In this document: positions 15,001-24,697 of the stretch, one piece after another
How the letters are laid out: the number at the start of each line of letters is the position of its first letter
How positions within the stretch are numbered: position 1 is the stretch's first letter
Origin: Corythucha ciliata
Taxonomy: Eukaryota; Arthropoda; Insecta; Hemiptera; Tingidae
Length of the DNA: 64,000 nt
Assembly (NCBI GenBank): GCA_038030265.1
Contig: CM075941.1
Span: 18,600,001-18,664,000 of the forward strand
Reading direction: 5' to 3'
Made by a program: the position numbers and the translations under genes
Notes under the pieces: model-generated
Seen by the model: the letters and a program-made list of their open reading frames with translations, nothing else
Told to the model about the DNA's origin: nothing
Database searches by the model: none

Positions 15001-15373
15001 CTTAAAACAGCAAAAATCAGAAGTTGGTTTTCGAATTATTCATCAAAATTTATATAGGAAAGGCTGAAGGTAAAATTAAGAAAACGCCAATTCACGCTTT
15101 CTGGAGGCACTTTCGAGGCTAAAATTTAGACAAAGCGCTAATTCATGGCTTAAATTGGGGAAAAGCGCTTATTCGTGGATAAAATTGAGAAAAATTGCTG
15201 ATTAGTGATGGAGAGGGGGTGTACACTGTGATAAACCAATAACTAGTCCCACGGCTACGCAACTGCTGTTTAAGTCAATTGAGCCTCCCTTTAAGACTCA
15301 TGATTCGAAAATAAAAAATATGTGATTTTTCTATAGTTTGGTCGTACTCACAGGCTGCTGCACGCGTCCCCAT
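68..15373 (-). CDS. unc79: UNC79 homolog, 5' part (NALCN channel-complex subunit)
   Basis: Exons on the minus strand: 15373-15352, 8040-7921, 7856-7695, 7626-7456, 7371-7282, 7208-7023, 6963-6734, 6657-6443, 6347-6091, 6011-5870, 5809-5633, 1249-1126, 1033-677, 606-68. All have GT-AG borders and consistent phases, giving about 930 residues. The family is a large cytosolic scaffold that, with UNC80, stabilises the NALCN sodium-leak channel. The call rests on stretches conserved with animal UNC79: PVPSGHDIANTIKYFSQTLL, the DTLPYL region, HCQILECLM, PPPLYLCIEC, LVGLCTPEKN, ARVGGHW and EIMVPTHLLFSFFEDGVNS. A Cys/His-rich segment lies in exons 7-8 of the list. The start is a 22-nt microexon reading MGTRAAA, joined in phase to FAAKTRNLHDFH. 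The last visible exon ends at a GTAAGG donor (67-62), so the gene continues off the left edge. Intron 1 (8041-15351) and the intron 1250-5632 are repeat-filled; all others are short. Confidence 0.93.
2030..2720. repeat. GCGAAATTG-type degenerate minisatellite
   Basis: Units of about 30-40 bp resemble 'gagccaaacccGCGAAATTGgtttttgaat'. They are spaced irregularly and strongly diverged. The same type recurs near 27440-28310, 34020-35350, 40960-41290 and 54460-54900. Confidence 0.6.
2930..4380. repeat. AATTAGCG-type degenerate minisatellite
   Basis: Units of roughly 25-35 bp resemble 'GAATTAGCGATTTTTCTCAA' followed by 'TTTTAGCCGC'. Divergence between units is high. It is the most abundant repeat type in the window and lies in both orientations elsewhere. 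Confidence 0.65.
4580..5129 (+). other. Unidentified open segments inside the unc79 intron
   Basis: This is a non-repetitive stretch with three short plus-strand frames (4580-4765, 4762-4974, 4929-5129). A possible small exon starts at ATG 4580 and ends at a GTAAGG donor near 4605. A TTTCACAG acceptor near 4785 is followed by an open frame rich in Lys/Arg that ends in a stop just before a GTACCT. I do not recognise any family. It could be a decayed mobile-element or retrocopy fragment, or chance. The evidence is weak because none of the frames is long. Confidence 0.2.
8210..8800. repeat. TGTGGTT-type minisatellite
   Basis: Reiterated units of about 15-30 bp resemble 'TTTTGTGGTTAGAGC'. The open frames here (8292-8498, 8588-8821) are low-complexity products of the repeat. 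The same unit recurs at 39530-40230 (opposite strand) and 48460-48880. Confidence 0.65.
8860..10390. repeat. AATTAGCG-type arrays in opposed orientations
   Basis: The plus-orientation array runs to about 9330. From about 9350 the same unit appears as its reverse complement ('GCTAAAATTGAGAAAAATCG') up to 10390, where the errantivirus remnant starts abruptly. It lies inside unc79 intron 1. Open frames here are by-products of the repeat. Confidence 0.6.
10393..11080 (+). pseudogene. Errantivirus integrase, C-terminal half
   Basis: The frame from 10430 to 11080 (216 aa) has the integrase pattern with the catalytic-core signature NPNSNGVAERFHSTI and the following helix region, then a basic tail rich in Lys, Pro and Thr. 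Upstream, 10393-10430 carries the DNG-type end of the preceding core segment but in another frame, consistent with a 1-base loss near 10405. The first half of the domain, including the zinc-binding HHCC part and the first catalytic Asp, is missing. The 3' end overlaps the first env frame by 34 nt. This is a relic and could not be functional as it stands. Confidence 0.85.
11047..12649 (+). pseudogene. Errantivirus env-like (F-protein type) gene, broken
   Basis: The gene is broken into open pieces at 11047-11355, 11503-11733, 11923-12117, 12145-12363 and 12461-12649. The second piece has a furin-type R-S-K-R-G site at about 11547-11562, followed by a Gly/Leu/Val-rich segment, as in insect errantivirus Env and baculovirus F proteins (family knowledge). 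The next pieces are helical and Asn/Leu-rich, as expected of the membrane-fusion subunit. Stop codons separate the pieces, and a 138-bp MITE interrupts it at 11719-11856. No clear C-terminal membrane anchor was found. Not functional. Confidence 0.75.
11719..11856. mobile_element. Harbinger-like MITE inside the env relic
   Basis: It is 138 bp, starting GGGCCGTATTCA and ending in its exact reverse complement TGAATACGGCCC. The match extends to about 18 bp with one or two differences. It is flanked by a 3-bp TTA duplication (11716-11718 and 11857-11859). A GGGCC terminus with a TTA/TWA target is typical of PIF/Harbinger MITEs. No coding capacity. Confidence 0.85.
12757..13417. mobile_element. Dispersed non-coding element, copy 1
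   Basis: It starts with a short terminal hairpin (around CTCCGGCAGCTGGGGGTCGG) followed by GTACATTTCATTC. It ends near GCTAACAAGAAAACGGCCAT. An inverted copy occupies about 53111-53785. Shared inner stretches include CCAAAGCGCGTTCCGCTAAA and CAAATGCAATACCGACC. There is no open frame of interest and the transposon class is unclear. Confidence 0.7.
13420..13970. other. Non-repetitive stretch with a TGTTCA-type terminal repeat
   Basis: Open frames run on both strands (13440-13733 plus, 13651-13974 minus), but I recognise no family. The sequence GAACACCCTGTTAA near 13834-13850 resembles the terminus seen at 20029 (GGTGTTCATAAATT), so this may be a decayed DNA transposon. No coding claim is made. 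Confidence 0.25.
13975..15200. repeat. AATTAGCG-type minisatellite blocks within unc79 intron 1
   Basis: Degenerate units cover about 13975-14570 and reappear in the reverse sense at about 15060-15200. The gap (14580-15050) has looser repeats and small inverted motifs (around CAATAAATATTGCGC). No gene was seen. Confidence 0.5.
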
Positions 15374-16382
15374 CGTGGGGAGAATCGTGAATACCGAGGT
15401 ATCCACGGCGAAGGCTTTAAAAGTCTATTTGTAAGACTCTTTATACGAGTAGGTTTGATTGATGTCGAAAAACGTCCCCATCGTCGTTGAAGATGATCCC
15501 TGGGCAACACCTAATCGGGCGCCGTACTCGAATTAGAAATGAATTCAGTTTGGAATATGCGTTTTGAAAATTACAAAAAAAAAAAAAACTACGAAGAAAT
15601 TGAATTCTAAGTGAGGGGGAGGGGGGCGAAAACTAAGCGAAGATGAATCAGAAAGAGAAAAGCGGCGGAGAAGGGAAAACTAAAAATTAAATTGTTATTT
15701 TGTTTACAAGGGTTGAATAAATGAGAAGGCGTCGAAGGCGTTGAGGGTTGGTCCAGCTGAGCATGAGCTCTCTGTTTCCCACCTTATTTTATTGATTTCC
15801 TCCGTTCTCCTCCGAGTCTATCTGAAAAATGCGTGTTTCGATGAAAATAGTTTGTTCAAAGCTCAAATGAGAAGGGAGAGGGGGGGGGGTCAAATTCGTT
15901 ACAAATTAAAAGTCATTTTCAAGAGAATCACATTTTGTTTCTTTAATGAGAAAAAATCTTACGGTCGAAATAATTAGAACATCGATTCAAGGCGGTAATT
16001 GCAACAACGAACATCTTAATTTAGTACACGTAGAACTAAAACAAGGAGAACAACCTTAAGTATGGAATATTCTGGTTTTAATACAAAAATAATCGCGACT
16101 TAGGTAGGAACTTTACCCCAACACCGAAAGTCTCAATTTTATACTTTTATTTTGTTTCAAGGAAAAGGTAAAATTGAGAGCGAAAGAAACCTAAAATAAT
16201 TGCTAATCAAAATGCTTTCAGCATCGGTCAAACGAAAGATAAGATGGACAGGGAGAAGGGGGAATACAATTTTAAATACAGAGTGCCGAGTCGAGGGAAC
16301 TGGAAATAAACTTTGTTTAAAAAAAAAAAATAATATACGTATATAGAAAATAAAAATTAACAGCAAAAATAGAACGTAACCT
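15374..16382. other. Intergenic region: unc79 promoter/5' UTR and TFIIA 3' flank
   Basis: This is the only space between the unc79 start (15373) and the TFIIA stop (16383), both on the minus strand. It must hold the unc79 promoter and 5' UTR and the TFIIA 3' UTR. A second ATG in the same ACGATGGGGACG context lies upstream at about 15488, which could be an upstream ORF or a relic. Low-complexity A and G runs are present; no further gene was seen. Confidence 0.6.
16146..16151 (-). terminator. Candidate poly(A) signal of the TFIIA large-subunit gene
   Basis: AATAAA on the minus strand, about 230 nt downstream of the TFIIA stop codon and with no better candidate closer. The cleavage site cannot be placed from sequence alone. 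Confidence 0.4.
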
Positions 16383-19300
16383 TCACCATTCAGCATCCCC
16401 GTTTGACTTTTGAAAGACGTAATCTTTACCACCCAAATTCATAATACCATCTTTTAAATAAAATTTCCATTTGTTCCTTGTCCTAGTTATCTGTAAAAAT
16501 AAATAAATAAATAAATCATTTGCTTACAAATCACTGAGGTTTTGGAAATATACTTTGTCATATTGGCAGACTACAACGTTGTCAGTCTCGAATAATTCCA
16601 AAGGGTCTTCTTCACTAACGTCATCACCTGAGTTTAGAGGCTCCTGAAAAAACGTTAATCGTCAGGATTGATTCAAGATTTAAAAAAAAAAATCGCACTT
16701 CTTCAGGGCCTTCGTTCTCATCGTTTTCTTCGTCCTCTTTATCATCCGCATCATCCTCGTCATCATCATCAACATCGTCCTCATCGTCGTCATCATCCTC
16801 ATCTTCATCGGACGTATCATTCTGCCCGTCTAACTGAGTGAGTCCTGCCTGACATTGGAAAAACCCGGGTCGGTAAGAAAAAAAGAGTAAGCAGGGACGA
16901 CGTCAACAATAGGAGACATTTACTTGATTCTGGAAAGTTTGCCCGTTACTTTGCTGTGGAACGTTACTCGTGATGACGGTCTGTTGTTGAGGAGCCGCTT
17001 GAACTTGTATGATTCCCGCCGCGGGATTGTTTTGACCACAGAGCGAGGCGGTAACGTGCTGTTGAAGAAGAGCCGTCGCCATGTGAGGTGGAAGAGCCAT
17101 CGTGGCTGAAATGATGGGGCCAGTTAAGACGGATTGAAGTTGGTTACCTGCGAATAAATAAAAAAGAAACAATCGTACAGAAAACTCCAAACAAAAATTA
17201 AGGAGTAGATTAAAAAAAAAAAAAAAATGCAGAACAAACCCTGTAACGCTGTTGCTGGTACTTGAATGGTAATTGCACGGGGCTGTGCATCAGGAACTCC
17301 TTGCTGAGCGGGTAACGTAATCTGAATTGAAACATTTTTTGGAAGTTCAACAGGAACCGGAGCCGGAGCTGGTTGTTGCTGTGGCTGTTGAGTTTGAGGC
17401 TGGGGTTGTGGTTGCAGCTGCTGGTGCTGCGGTTGTTGTTGTTGCGGTTGTTGCAGTTGTTGTTGTTGTTGCTGCTGCTGCTGCGGTTGTGGTTGAACAG
17501 GTTGATTATTCATGATAACAGCTAAAAGAAAAACCACGTAAAAAACAAATAGAAACATATTATTCCAGTCTTGAATTATTACCTTGTTTCAATGCTGGTG
17601 GTTGAGGCTCGGGAGCGTCGGGTTTGACCAATGCCTTCGTCGCTTGTAATCGCGTCACCCAAGAGTTTTTCAACTCAACCAACACTTGTTCGTCGACTCC
17701 CTCATCGAGAAAAAATTCACGAACACCTGAGATCACATCTTCGATGACCGTCGCGTACAACTTGCCCTGATAAAATCAAGCGAGAACTTGGAATTATTGA
17801 AAAAAACTATAATTGTTAAAAGGAAGGGAGAGATCGGAATAAAGTTTTTTAAACCTCACACAGTATAGTCAATCCTTAAAAGCTGGCAACAAGCAGATTT
17901 GATCATGCTGTCAACACCTTAATTTCTGGCTGTAAATGCTCGTAGACAGCCCTAAAATCTTCTAGATGAATTGCTAGGGGCCAGTATCGTAGGTAGGAAT
18001 TTTTTATGAGGGGGGGGGTCATATTATAGAATCTCGTAAGGGAGTTGGAAGGGGGGTGATTTCACACTTTAGTCACCATTCCACCCAGCCTGCTGCACAC
18101 TCTTGAATGTACGGGACATGAAAATTAGCGTTTTTCATAAGTTTTTTCCTCAATATTAGCCGCTTTTCACGAATTAGGATTTTTTTCGTTCACCATAAGC
18201 AATGCATGAGCGATTTTCCTCATTTTTACTCGCGAATTAGCGGTTTTTTCGCCTATAACCATAAATTGGCGCTTTTTCTTAATTTCAGCCCCCAAAAGTT
18301 GCCTTCAGAAGCCGCGAATTGATGCAATTTTTCTTAATTTTAGCAGCGTCGTAGTAGCGTTTCAGACCTGTCAATTAGCGATTTTTCCCAATTTCAGTCA
18401 CAAATTAGCGAATTTTCTCAACATCAGTCACAAATTGGCGCTTGGCGCAATTTGAGCTGTAAATTGGCGATTTTTTCCATTTTTAGCCGCGAATTAGCAA
18501 TTTTCTCCATTTAGGCTTAAAATTAACCTTTCTCTTAATTCTGGCCAGACTAATTATTTATTTTCGAACGTTAGCGGTTTTTTCACATTTTAGCACCGCA
18601 TTAGCAATCTCATATTACTTTTACGTATATATTATTGCTTCTACTCAGTTCTAGCCGTGATTCAGCGTTCTTTTTTACTTATAGCCGTGCATGAATTTGC
18701 CGTTTGTCTTAATTTTAGCCACTAAGTTTCCTTCAGAAGGCGCAAAGGCGCGTATTTAAATGAGAAATTTCACCACACTTTATCCGAGAATTGGCGTTTT
18801 CTTCAATTTAAGCTGCAAATTAGCCATTTTCCCCCCTTTTTTTTTCACCCCCAATTTGGGAATGTATACACCAGCGCCTGCTTGCCCCTGTTCATCAACC
18901 TGATGAGCTCGTCTACTACCATTATCAACAAAAGATGTGAGAGACTAGACCAGTGGCATGCCCAGGACTGTTTCTTGGGAGGGGTTTTCAAATTACAAAA
19001 TTATAATGTATTATTTATACCTAAATACCCATAACTTACTAATTTTAAAAATAAATAAAGGAGGGTTCTTTTCTTTCTAAGATACCCAAGTATTCAGGGG
19101 ATAACCTCACCTATTGTCACGGTGCGGGCGCACCGCCACCAAGCCATGCCCAGGTGGTCACTGGGTGTGCAAAAAATTCGAAAAATTCGAACACCGGGCT
19201 GTCAATTGAGGGGCCACCATCCCCGGGAAAATTCGTGCGCCATCACGATGAACACTACTCCGTCAGTGGCTCGACATTTTCAACATTGACCATTTTGACG

Positions 19301-22300
19301 CTTGTGGTCGGTTTTCAGGACAGGAATCATCTGTTTGGGTCTTTCCAAGGTACAAGTCGCCAGTTCAACTATTTATGGGCCACGTAAGAGTCATTTTTGT
19401 CAATCTTATGGCGTCAATAGCCAGTTGGGCCATTTTTACGGCGCTAACAGTCATTAGTTAGTGATGTGAATTATCAGTGCAATGTTTTCAGCGCATGAAT
19501 CGATCGTTTTGCCATTTTAGGGTGCAAAAGGGCAGTTTTTTATAGAGCGGGAATTCACACTTTGGTCATTTCTAGAGCCCTAATAATGGCCAACTCAGCC
19601 ATTTTCTAGGTGCGAATAACATTTCCTGGACAGGAATCGTTTGTTTAGGTATTTTTGAGGCGGAAATTGTCTAATTTAGTTTTTTTTTTAGTGCACACAG
19701 AGCCAGTTTTACCAATTGTATTGCTCGATTTACTTGTTTGGGCATTTTCAGGGCGCGTAGAGCCAGGTTTTCCATTTATAGGGCTCGAATAGTACGACAA
19801 ACCAAAGCGAAAACAGTCAGTTTGGCCGTTTTTGGCGCACGAATGGTCAATTTTGACATTTTTGGAGCAGGAATCACCAGTTCATGCATTTTTAAGGCGC
19901 AAATTATCTGTTTATCCATTTTTAAGGCTCCTACAGTCAGTTCGGACGTTTGTCGAGCAGGATTTAACAACTTGGCTTTTTTTAGCGCACAAATAATCAG
20001 TTCTGCAATTGTTTTGCCATCTCTACAGGGTGTTCATAAATTACCTCGACAGAGAAAGTATGGTGATAGTACACCTAATTTGTGATCGAAATTACTCTTT
20101 GAGGTTTTTTGGTTTTCGAGATATCGTCAATTTCGTGTTTTTTTGGTGACCCTCAGTTTTTTTTTTCGACAAGTGACTATTACGACATCATTAACAGGTG
20201 CTAAACTAAAAGTAAATAGCTCATTGAAAAGAGCACCCAATTTCCTTCATTATTTGTCCTCAGCTCAATAAAATTACACTAAGGCCCTAGCCGCTAGGGC
20301 ATGAGATATCCGAAGGAAACTCGTTATTCGCATTTCTGCCCAATTTTCATCAGTGATTTTCACCATTTCGTCAAGGAAAATATTTGTTTGCATTCATAGG
20401 GAAAACTTCCTTATGATGTTAGCTTTCAAATGACGTACCATAGTTACCAGTTTTCACCATCTAGTGAAGAGGTAGAAGCAATAAACGAGCCCAAAACTGA
20501 AAAATAACCCGCAATCAGGACCTCTTGAATGAGGTGAATCCAGCTCTGATTACTTGTTCCTAACGCATGAGGCATACGGGTTCAAGCGGGCAGCTAAATT
20601 TAACTCCAATTTACGTTGGTGAGTTGAAATTGGGTGGTGGTGAAGCTTAAAATATTGTTAGTTTATTGGGCTTCATGGACCAGTAAGGTGGTCACCTTGA
20701 CCCCTCCAACCCACCATGGATTTTCCTGGGATTCTAGGTTTTCTCCTTGTTGTCGAATGCTAAAATTGGCCCTCCGCACAACTGCATTAGATGCACGTTG
20801 CACCTCCAGTCGTCGCCTCTGGATTTCCTCGCATGATTCTCGAATACGTACGATTCTCGTTCCTTTCTGGTCGCAACTGGTTGTTGGTAGACCAGTTTTA
20901 GATGACCTAATAAATAAAAATCCAAGGGTGGTTTGTTGTCAGGACTCACCGATGTAAATCAGCGAAACTTAGCGGTGGTAGTGAACCTAAAATATCGCTA
21001 GTGGATTTGGCTTCATGGACCAGTAAGGTGCTCACCGAGAAGTCCTGTCCTGACCCCAACCACCCATGGATTTTATTTACTAGGTCATCTAAAGCTGGTC
21101 TACTAACAACCAGTTGCGACCAGGGGCCGCATTACAAACCCGTGTGAAAATGCCGCAAGATGCGGTTGCTAGGACGGGATAGTGTTATTTCTTATTCAGC
21201 GTCCTTTGATCCCGCTAGCGGCATTTTTTCCCGAGAGGCCCCAGAGAGGAGCTTGAGAATCGTACGTACTCGAGAATCGTGCGAGGAAATCCAGAGGCGA
21301 CGACTGGAGGTGCAATTTGCATCCAATGCAGATGTGCGGAGGGCCGATTTTTGCATTCGCGGGTTGCGGGTCAGGGTGACCACTGGTCCATGAAGCCCAA
21401 TCCTCTAACGATATTTTAAGCTTCAACACCGCCCAATTTCAACTCGCCAACGTAAATTAGCGGTAGATTTAGCTGACCGCTTGAATCCGTATGTCTCATC
21501 CGTTAGGAACAAGTAATCAGAGCTGGATTCACCTCATTCAAGAGGTCCTGATTGCGGGTTATTTTTCAGTTTTGGGCTCGTTTATTGCTTCTACCTCTTC
21601 ACTAGATGGTGAAAACTGGTAACTATGGAAGTTTTCCGCTGATGAAAATTGGGCAGAAATGTGAATAACGAGTTTCCTTCGGATATCTCATGCCCTAGCG
21701 GCTAGGGTCTTGGTGTACTTTTATTGAGTTAAGGACCAATAATGAAGGAAATTTTGTGCTCTTTTCAATGAGCTATTTACTTTTAGTTTAGGACCAGTTG
21801 ATGATGTCGTAATAATCACTTGTCAAGAAAAAACAGAGGGTCACAAAAAAAAAAAAAACACGAAATTGACGATATCTCGAAAACCAAGAGGAATTCCAAA
21901 AAACCTCAAATAGTAATTTCGATCTCAAATTAGGTGTACCACCATCACACTTTCTCTGTCGAGGTAATTTATGAACACCACAAATAGGGCACAAAAAATG
22001 TTCAAGACAAGGAGCGAATGGTCCGTTTGGCCATTGCTGGTGCTCGTCGATGGTGGTCGATTTTGCAACTCGCCAGACAGGAAACATCTGTCTTCTCCTG
22101 GGCGTCAGTTAAGCCATTTTTCGAGCGATAGGAACCAGTTAAGCGAGTGGCTAGTTTGGTCATTTTTGGCGCGCGAATGGTTAATTTAGCCATTTTCATT
22201 ACGGAAATCACCATTTTTCCGGAATTTTCAGGGACGCACAATTCGTCGGTTTAGTTATTTTTGGGGCACAAATAGTCAGTTCAACTATTTTCAAGACGCG

Positions 22301-24144
22301 AAGTCGTCAAGTTTTGCCATTTATGGGCACCATTATAGTCGGCCTAGTCGTAGGTATTGTCAGGCTAGTAGATGATAGGAATAGCTAGTTTAGCTATTTT
22401 TAGGCAAAGAATGCCTGTCAAGCCATTTTTAGTACAGCGAAGCACACAATTATTCAAGCCCCCCCCCCCACCCTGAACCTGAGCAAATTCTGAATCATCG
22501 CCTGGTCAGTGGTATAAATATCACTCCTTAGTCCATACACGGATCCAGTTTTTGTTGTTCCTTCTTTCTTTTGTTTATTTATTTTTTGTTTTTTATAGTG
22601 ATTTATTTTATTTCCACGTTTTCATCACTTTTGTTTGCTATTTCGTAACTATGCTGGACTGAAGTACTCTGAGAGGGGTTCTGATTCCCAAAACCCTCCC
22701 CATGGGCACGCCAATGGACCAGTCCCCTGCTGGATATGACCATTCAGTCTGAGTTTTTTTTTTCAAATTCAGTTCCCGAAACCACCGTACAACCGGGTTT
22801 TTAAATTAAAAGACGATTTACCTTAACACCTGGGACTAATTATTAAAGCCGGACATTTTAACCGGAAACTACTAGATCAGCCCTTCGAACTGGCCACTTG
22901 ACTACGGGAAACTGTGATCATTTTGCCCCGAAAAACGTTTTCCCCCTCCTCTGCATCCCCGGGCCTTGGCTCCACTGTGAAAACTAAGTCCAAGAAACCC
23001 CGTATTTTTTCATTATCGGTAGGTGGGGACCTGCGGGCATTTTCGATATGAATAATTATGAATTCGTCTGATACGTTCAAGTTGTACTTCCAAACCACCC
23101 ATAGGTCCGCCCGATTCGGGGGGCCTAAAACACTAATTTTTCAGTTTAATATTTTGTGTTGGGGTTCCCTGCGGGGCGATCGCCGACCTTATCCTTACCA
23201 GTCCGGGCTATGCTTCCAATTTACTCTATACGACTGTCTGTCTACATTAGTTGAGGACAGAATATAATATACATAGGTAGCAATTTAAGCAGGGTACCCA
23301 CTAGGAAACGCGGTGTCATTAAGAGTGTGTGTGGGGGGGGGGAAGAGTCAATAGGCATCCTAATGCTAAATGTAACTGCGGGCCCTTCGTTTTGTCCGAT
23401 AGTAGATACAACTTTCTAATGACACTACAAAACTTCAAAAAACCAGTTGGTTTTCTTCGCCATATGGTTCGGGCTCAAAGCCTAGCGTTTGAGCATCTTA
23501 AATGACTGGTTGTTTCGAAAATTTAAAATTTTCGAAAGAGAGGAAAACAATACTGGTTTCAATAATTTTGAAGAGCCATTTAGAATGTAGTCCCACTACA
23601 ACGAATAATTAGAAAACCTCCTAGGGGAATCCCCACCCAACACCACCGGTATAACATCCCGAACGCCAACAAGCTCACTACGACACTTTGACAAGGTGAA
23701 AAAAGAAAGAAATCATAAAAGAAAAAACCCCTCGCCATGCCGCACAATAGCCCCACGGTGCTCTCCTTCTCAGGTGACACATTTTCTCTTCCGGCGTATC
23801 CCAATTCGAAGGTCTGCTCAGTTGATTTACATTTTGAAAAAAAGGAGATTAAGCTTTTTCTTTACGAAAACGACGGAATGCGGGTGAATAAAAAAAGGCG
23901 TAGTTATCACCTTAGTGCCTGAATGAATATAACAAAGAGGGCGAATACAAGGCAGAAGATCCTGTTTCTGTCACTAATTAAAAAAGATTAGTGTTGTGAA
24001 TAACGAAGAGAAACGAGAACAATGACTGATGAAATAAATAAAATAAAATGGCAAGGTTAAAATACAATAGCATTTCGTAACCAAAAACAGCGTAGAAAAG
24101 AGCGAAAAATTGTCACTTACCACGGAGGTCTGGCTGAGGGACAT
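16383..24144 (-). CDS. TfIIA-L: TFIIA large (alpha/beta) subunit precursor
   Basis: Exons: 24144-24121, 17766-17583, 17521-17240, 17147-16924, 16848-16699, 16643-16554, 16490-16383. Total is 1062 nt, 353 aa plus stop, close to the family's usual length. It is a general transcription factor that binds TBP-promoter DNA in the nucleus. The N-terminal four-helix part is MSLSQTSV joined to GKLYATVIEDVISGVREFFL. A Gln-rich tract follows (CAG/CAA repeats, about residues 75-115). A very acidic Asp/Glu stretch begins at about residue 249. The C-terminal beta domain ends ELFETDNVVVCQYDK, then NKWKFYLKDGIMNL and GDAEW. A QLDG Taspase1-type cleavage motif sits at residues 243-246, where alpha and beta are split in other animals. 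The start exon is only 8 codons and lies 6.35 kb upstream, which matches the Drosophila N-terminus pattern. Confidence 0.96.
18120..18850. repeat. AATTAGCG-type degenerate minisatellite
   Basis: Plus orientation; irregular units of about 30 bp such as 'AGCCGCGAATTAGC' with 'TTTTCTCAATTT'. It lies in TFIIA intron 1. Confidence 0.6.
19370..20020. repeat. GGCCATTTTTAGGGCG-type degenerate minisatellite
   Basis: Irregular units of about 35 bp resemble 'GGCGCGAATAGTCAGTTTGG' followed by 'CCATTTTT'. The same type is seen at 22020-22450, 43640-44330, 59000-59400 and 60300-60600, in both orientations. The frame 19738-20085 is a by-product of the repeat. Confidence 0.6.
20029..21979. mobile_element. 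1.95-kb foldback element with ~0.7-0.8-kb arms
   Basis: It begins GGTGTTCATAAATTACCTCG and ends with the matching reverse complement. The left arm (about 20029-20860) pairs with the right arm (about 21250-21979). Matches include CTCATGCCCTAGCGGCTAGG, AGTTTCCTTCGGATATCTCA and CGACTGGAGGTGCAA. The right arm lacks a short internal piece. The centre holds a second smaller inverted repeat (20866-20955 against 21040-21125) and a GGGGCCGCATTAC element at 21123. The small frames in both arms are mirror images and are not genes. Confidence 0.85.
21123..21235. repeat. GGGGCCGYATTAC-type repeat, copy 1
   Basis: It shares over 100 bp with 61637-61755, including ACCCGTGTGAAAATGCCGCA, TTATTTCTTATTC and CCGCTAG-GGCATTTTT. 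Internal GCGGCATTTT/AAAATGCCGC arms make it a hairpin. The terminus resembles Harbinger MITEs. It lies in the loop of the 20-kb foldback. Confidence 0.65.
22020..22450. repeat. GGCCATTTTTAGGGCG-type minisatellite
   Basis: Continues the type seen at 19370-20020 on the other side of the foldback element, suggesting that the foldback landed inside one array. Confidence 0.55.
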
Positions 24145-24697
24145 CGCTTTCAAAATTGAGCAGATGCCGCTTGTTGTTTACAAATACAATGGGAGATTTT
24201 TCAGAAATCTAGAATGCAAGTTAACTAAGAAAATAAAAAGGAAGGGAAAACAAGAAAATAAGCGAAATTAATATCTCCTCGACGTGCACTCGCCAGGGGA
24301 TCCTCGGGGCTTCTGAGAAGCCCAACGAGACGTCACGGCCTGGTCTTTTATACTATTCGGCCTTGCAATGGCGCTGCTCCATGCGGGGCGGTCGGAAAAT
24401 ACATTAGGCTCTTTCCGATTAAAATTCGTCTGTTAATTCGCAAAACCAACCCTTAAAAAACATAAATTTAAGCGAAAAAAAGAAATAGGGAAAATTCCAT
24501 TGACTTATAATGCCAGGAACTACCAAGAAAAAGCAACAATTTTTTAGTGAAAGTTCCCGCTCGTAACTATCAGTGATAAAATTCAGATAAACACAAATAC
24601 AGAAACATGAGTGAGTTCTTAGTTTTTTAGCTCTCTATTTTATTAATTTGAGTATCTAACATTTAAATGTTTGTTTTTAGAATAAAAATAACGCGAA
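24145..24697. promoter_or_regulatory. Shared head-to-head promoter of TFIIA-L and POLE2
   Basis: Only 553 bp separate the two start codons. A CRE-like GACGTCAC lies near 24331 and a G+C-rich patch around 24290-24390 stands out from the A+T-rich surroundings. The sequence ATGAGTGAGTTC at 24607 may be an upstream ATG beside a GTGAGT donor. A TTTTTAG acceptor just before 24680 would then make a short 5'-UTR intron for POLE2. This is inference from position and motif only. Confidence 0.55.

Larger units (their letters stand above)
17767..24120 (-). other. TFIIA intron 1 (6.35 kb), repeat-filled
   Basis: The GTAAGT donor (24120-24115) follows codon 8 and the acceptor is TTTTATCAG at 17767. Contents in order: AATTAGCG-type array 18120-18850, a GGCCATTTTTA-type array 19370-20020, a 1.95-kb inverted repeat 20029-21979, and the same GGCCATTTTTA type again 22020-22450. 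A non-repetitive stretch of about 22500-24110 follows, with only short meaningless frames. Confidence 0.8.

Noticed and set aside
17327..17515. Plus-strand Val/Ala-rich open frame
   Set aside because: It is the antisense of the CAG/CAA glutamine tract of TFIIA.
20634..21429. Three to five frames in the 20-21-kb region that look like paired genes
   Set aside because: They are mirror images in the two arms of one inverted repeat.
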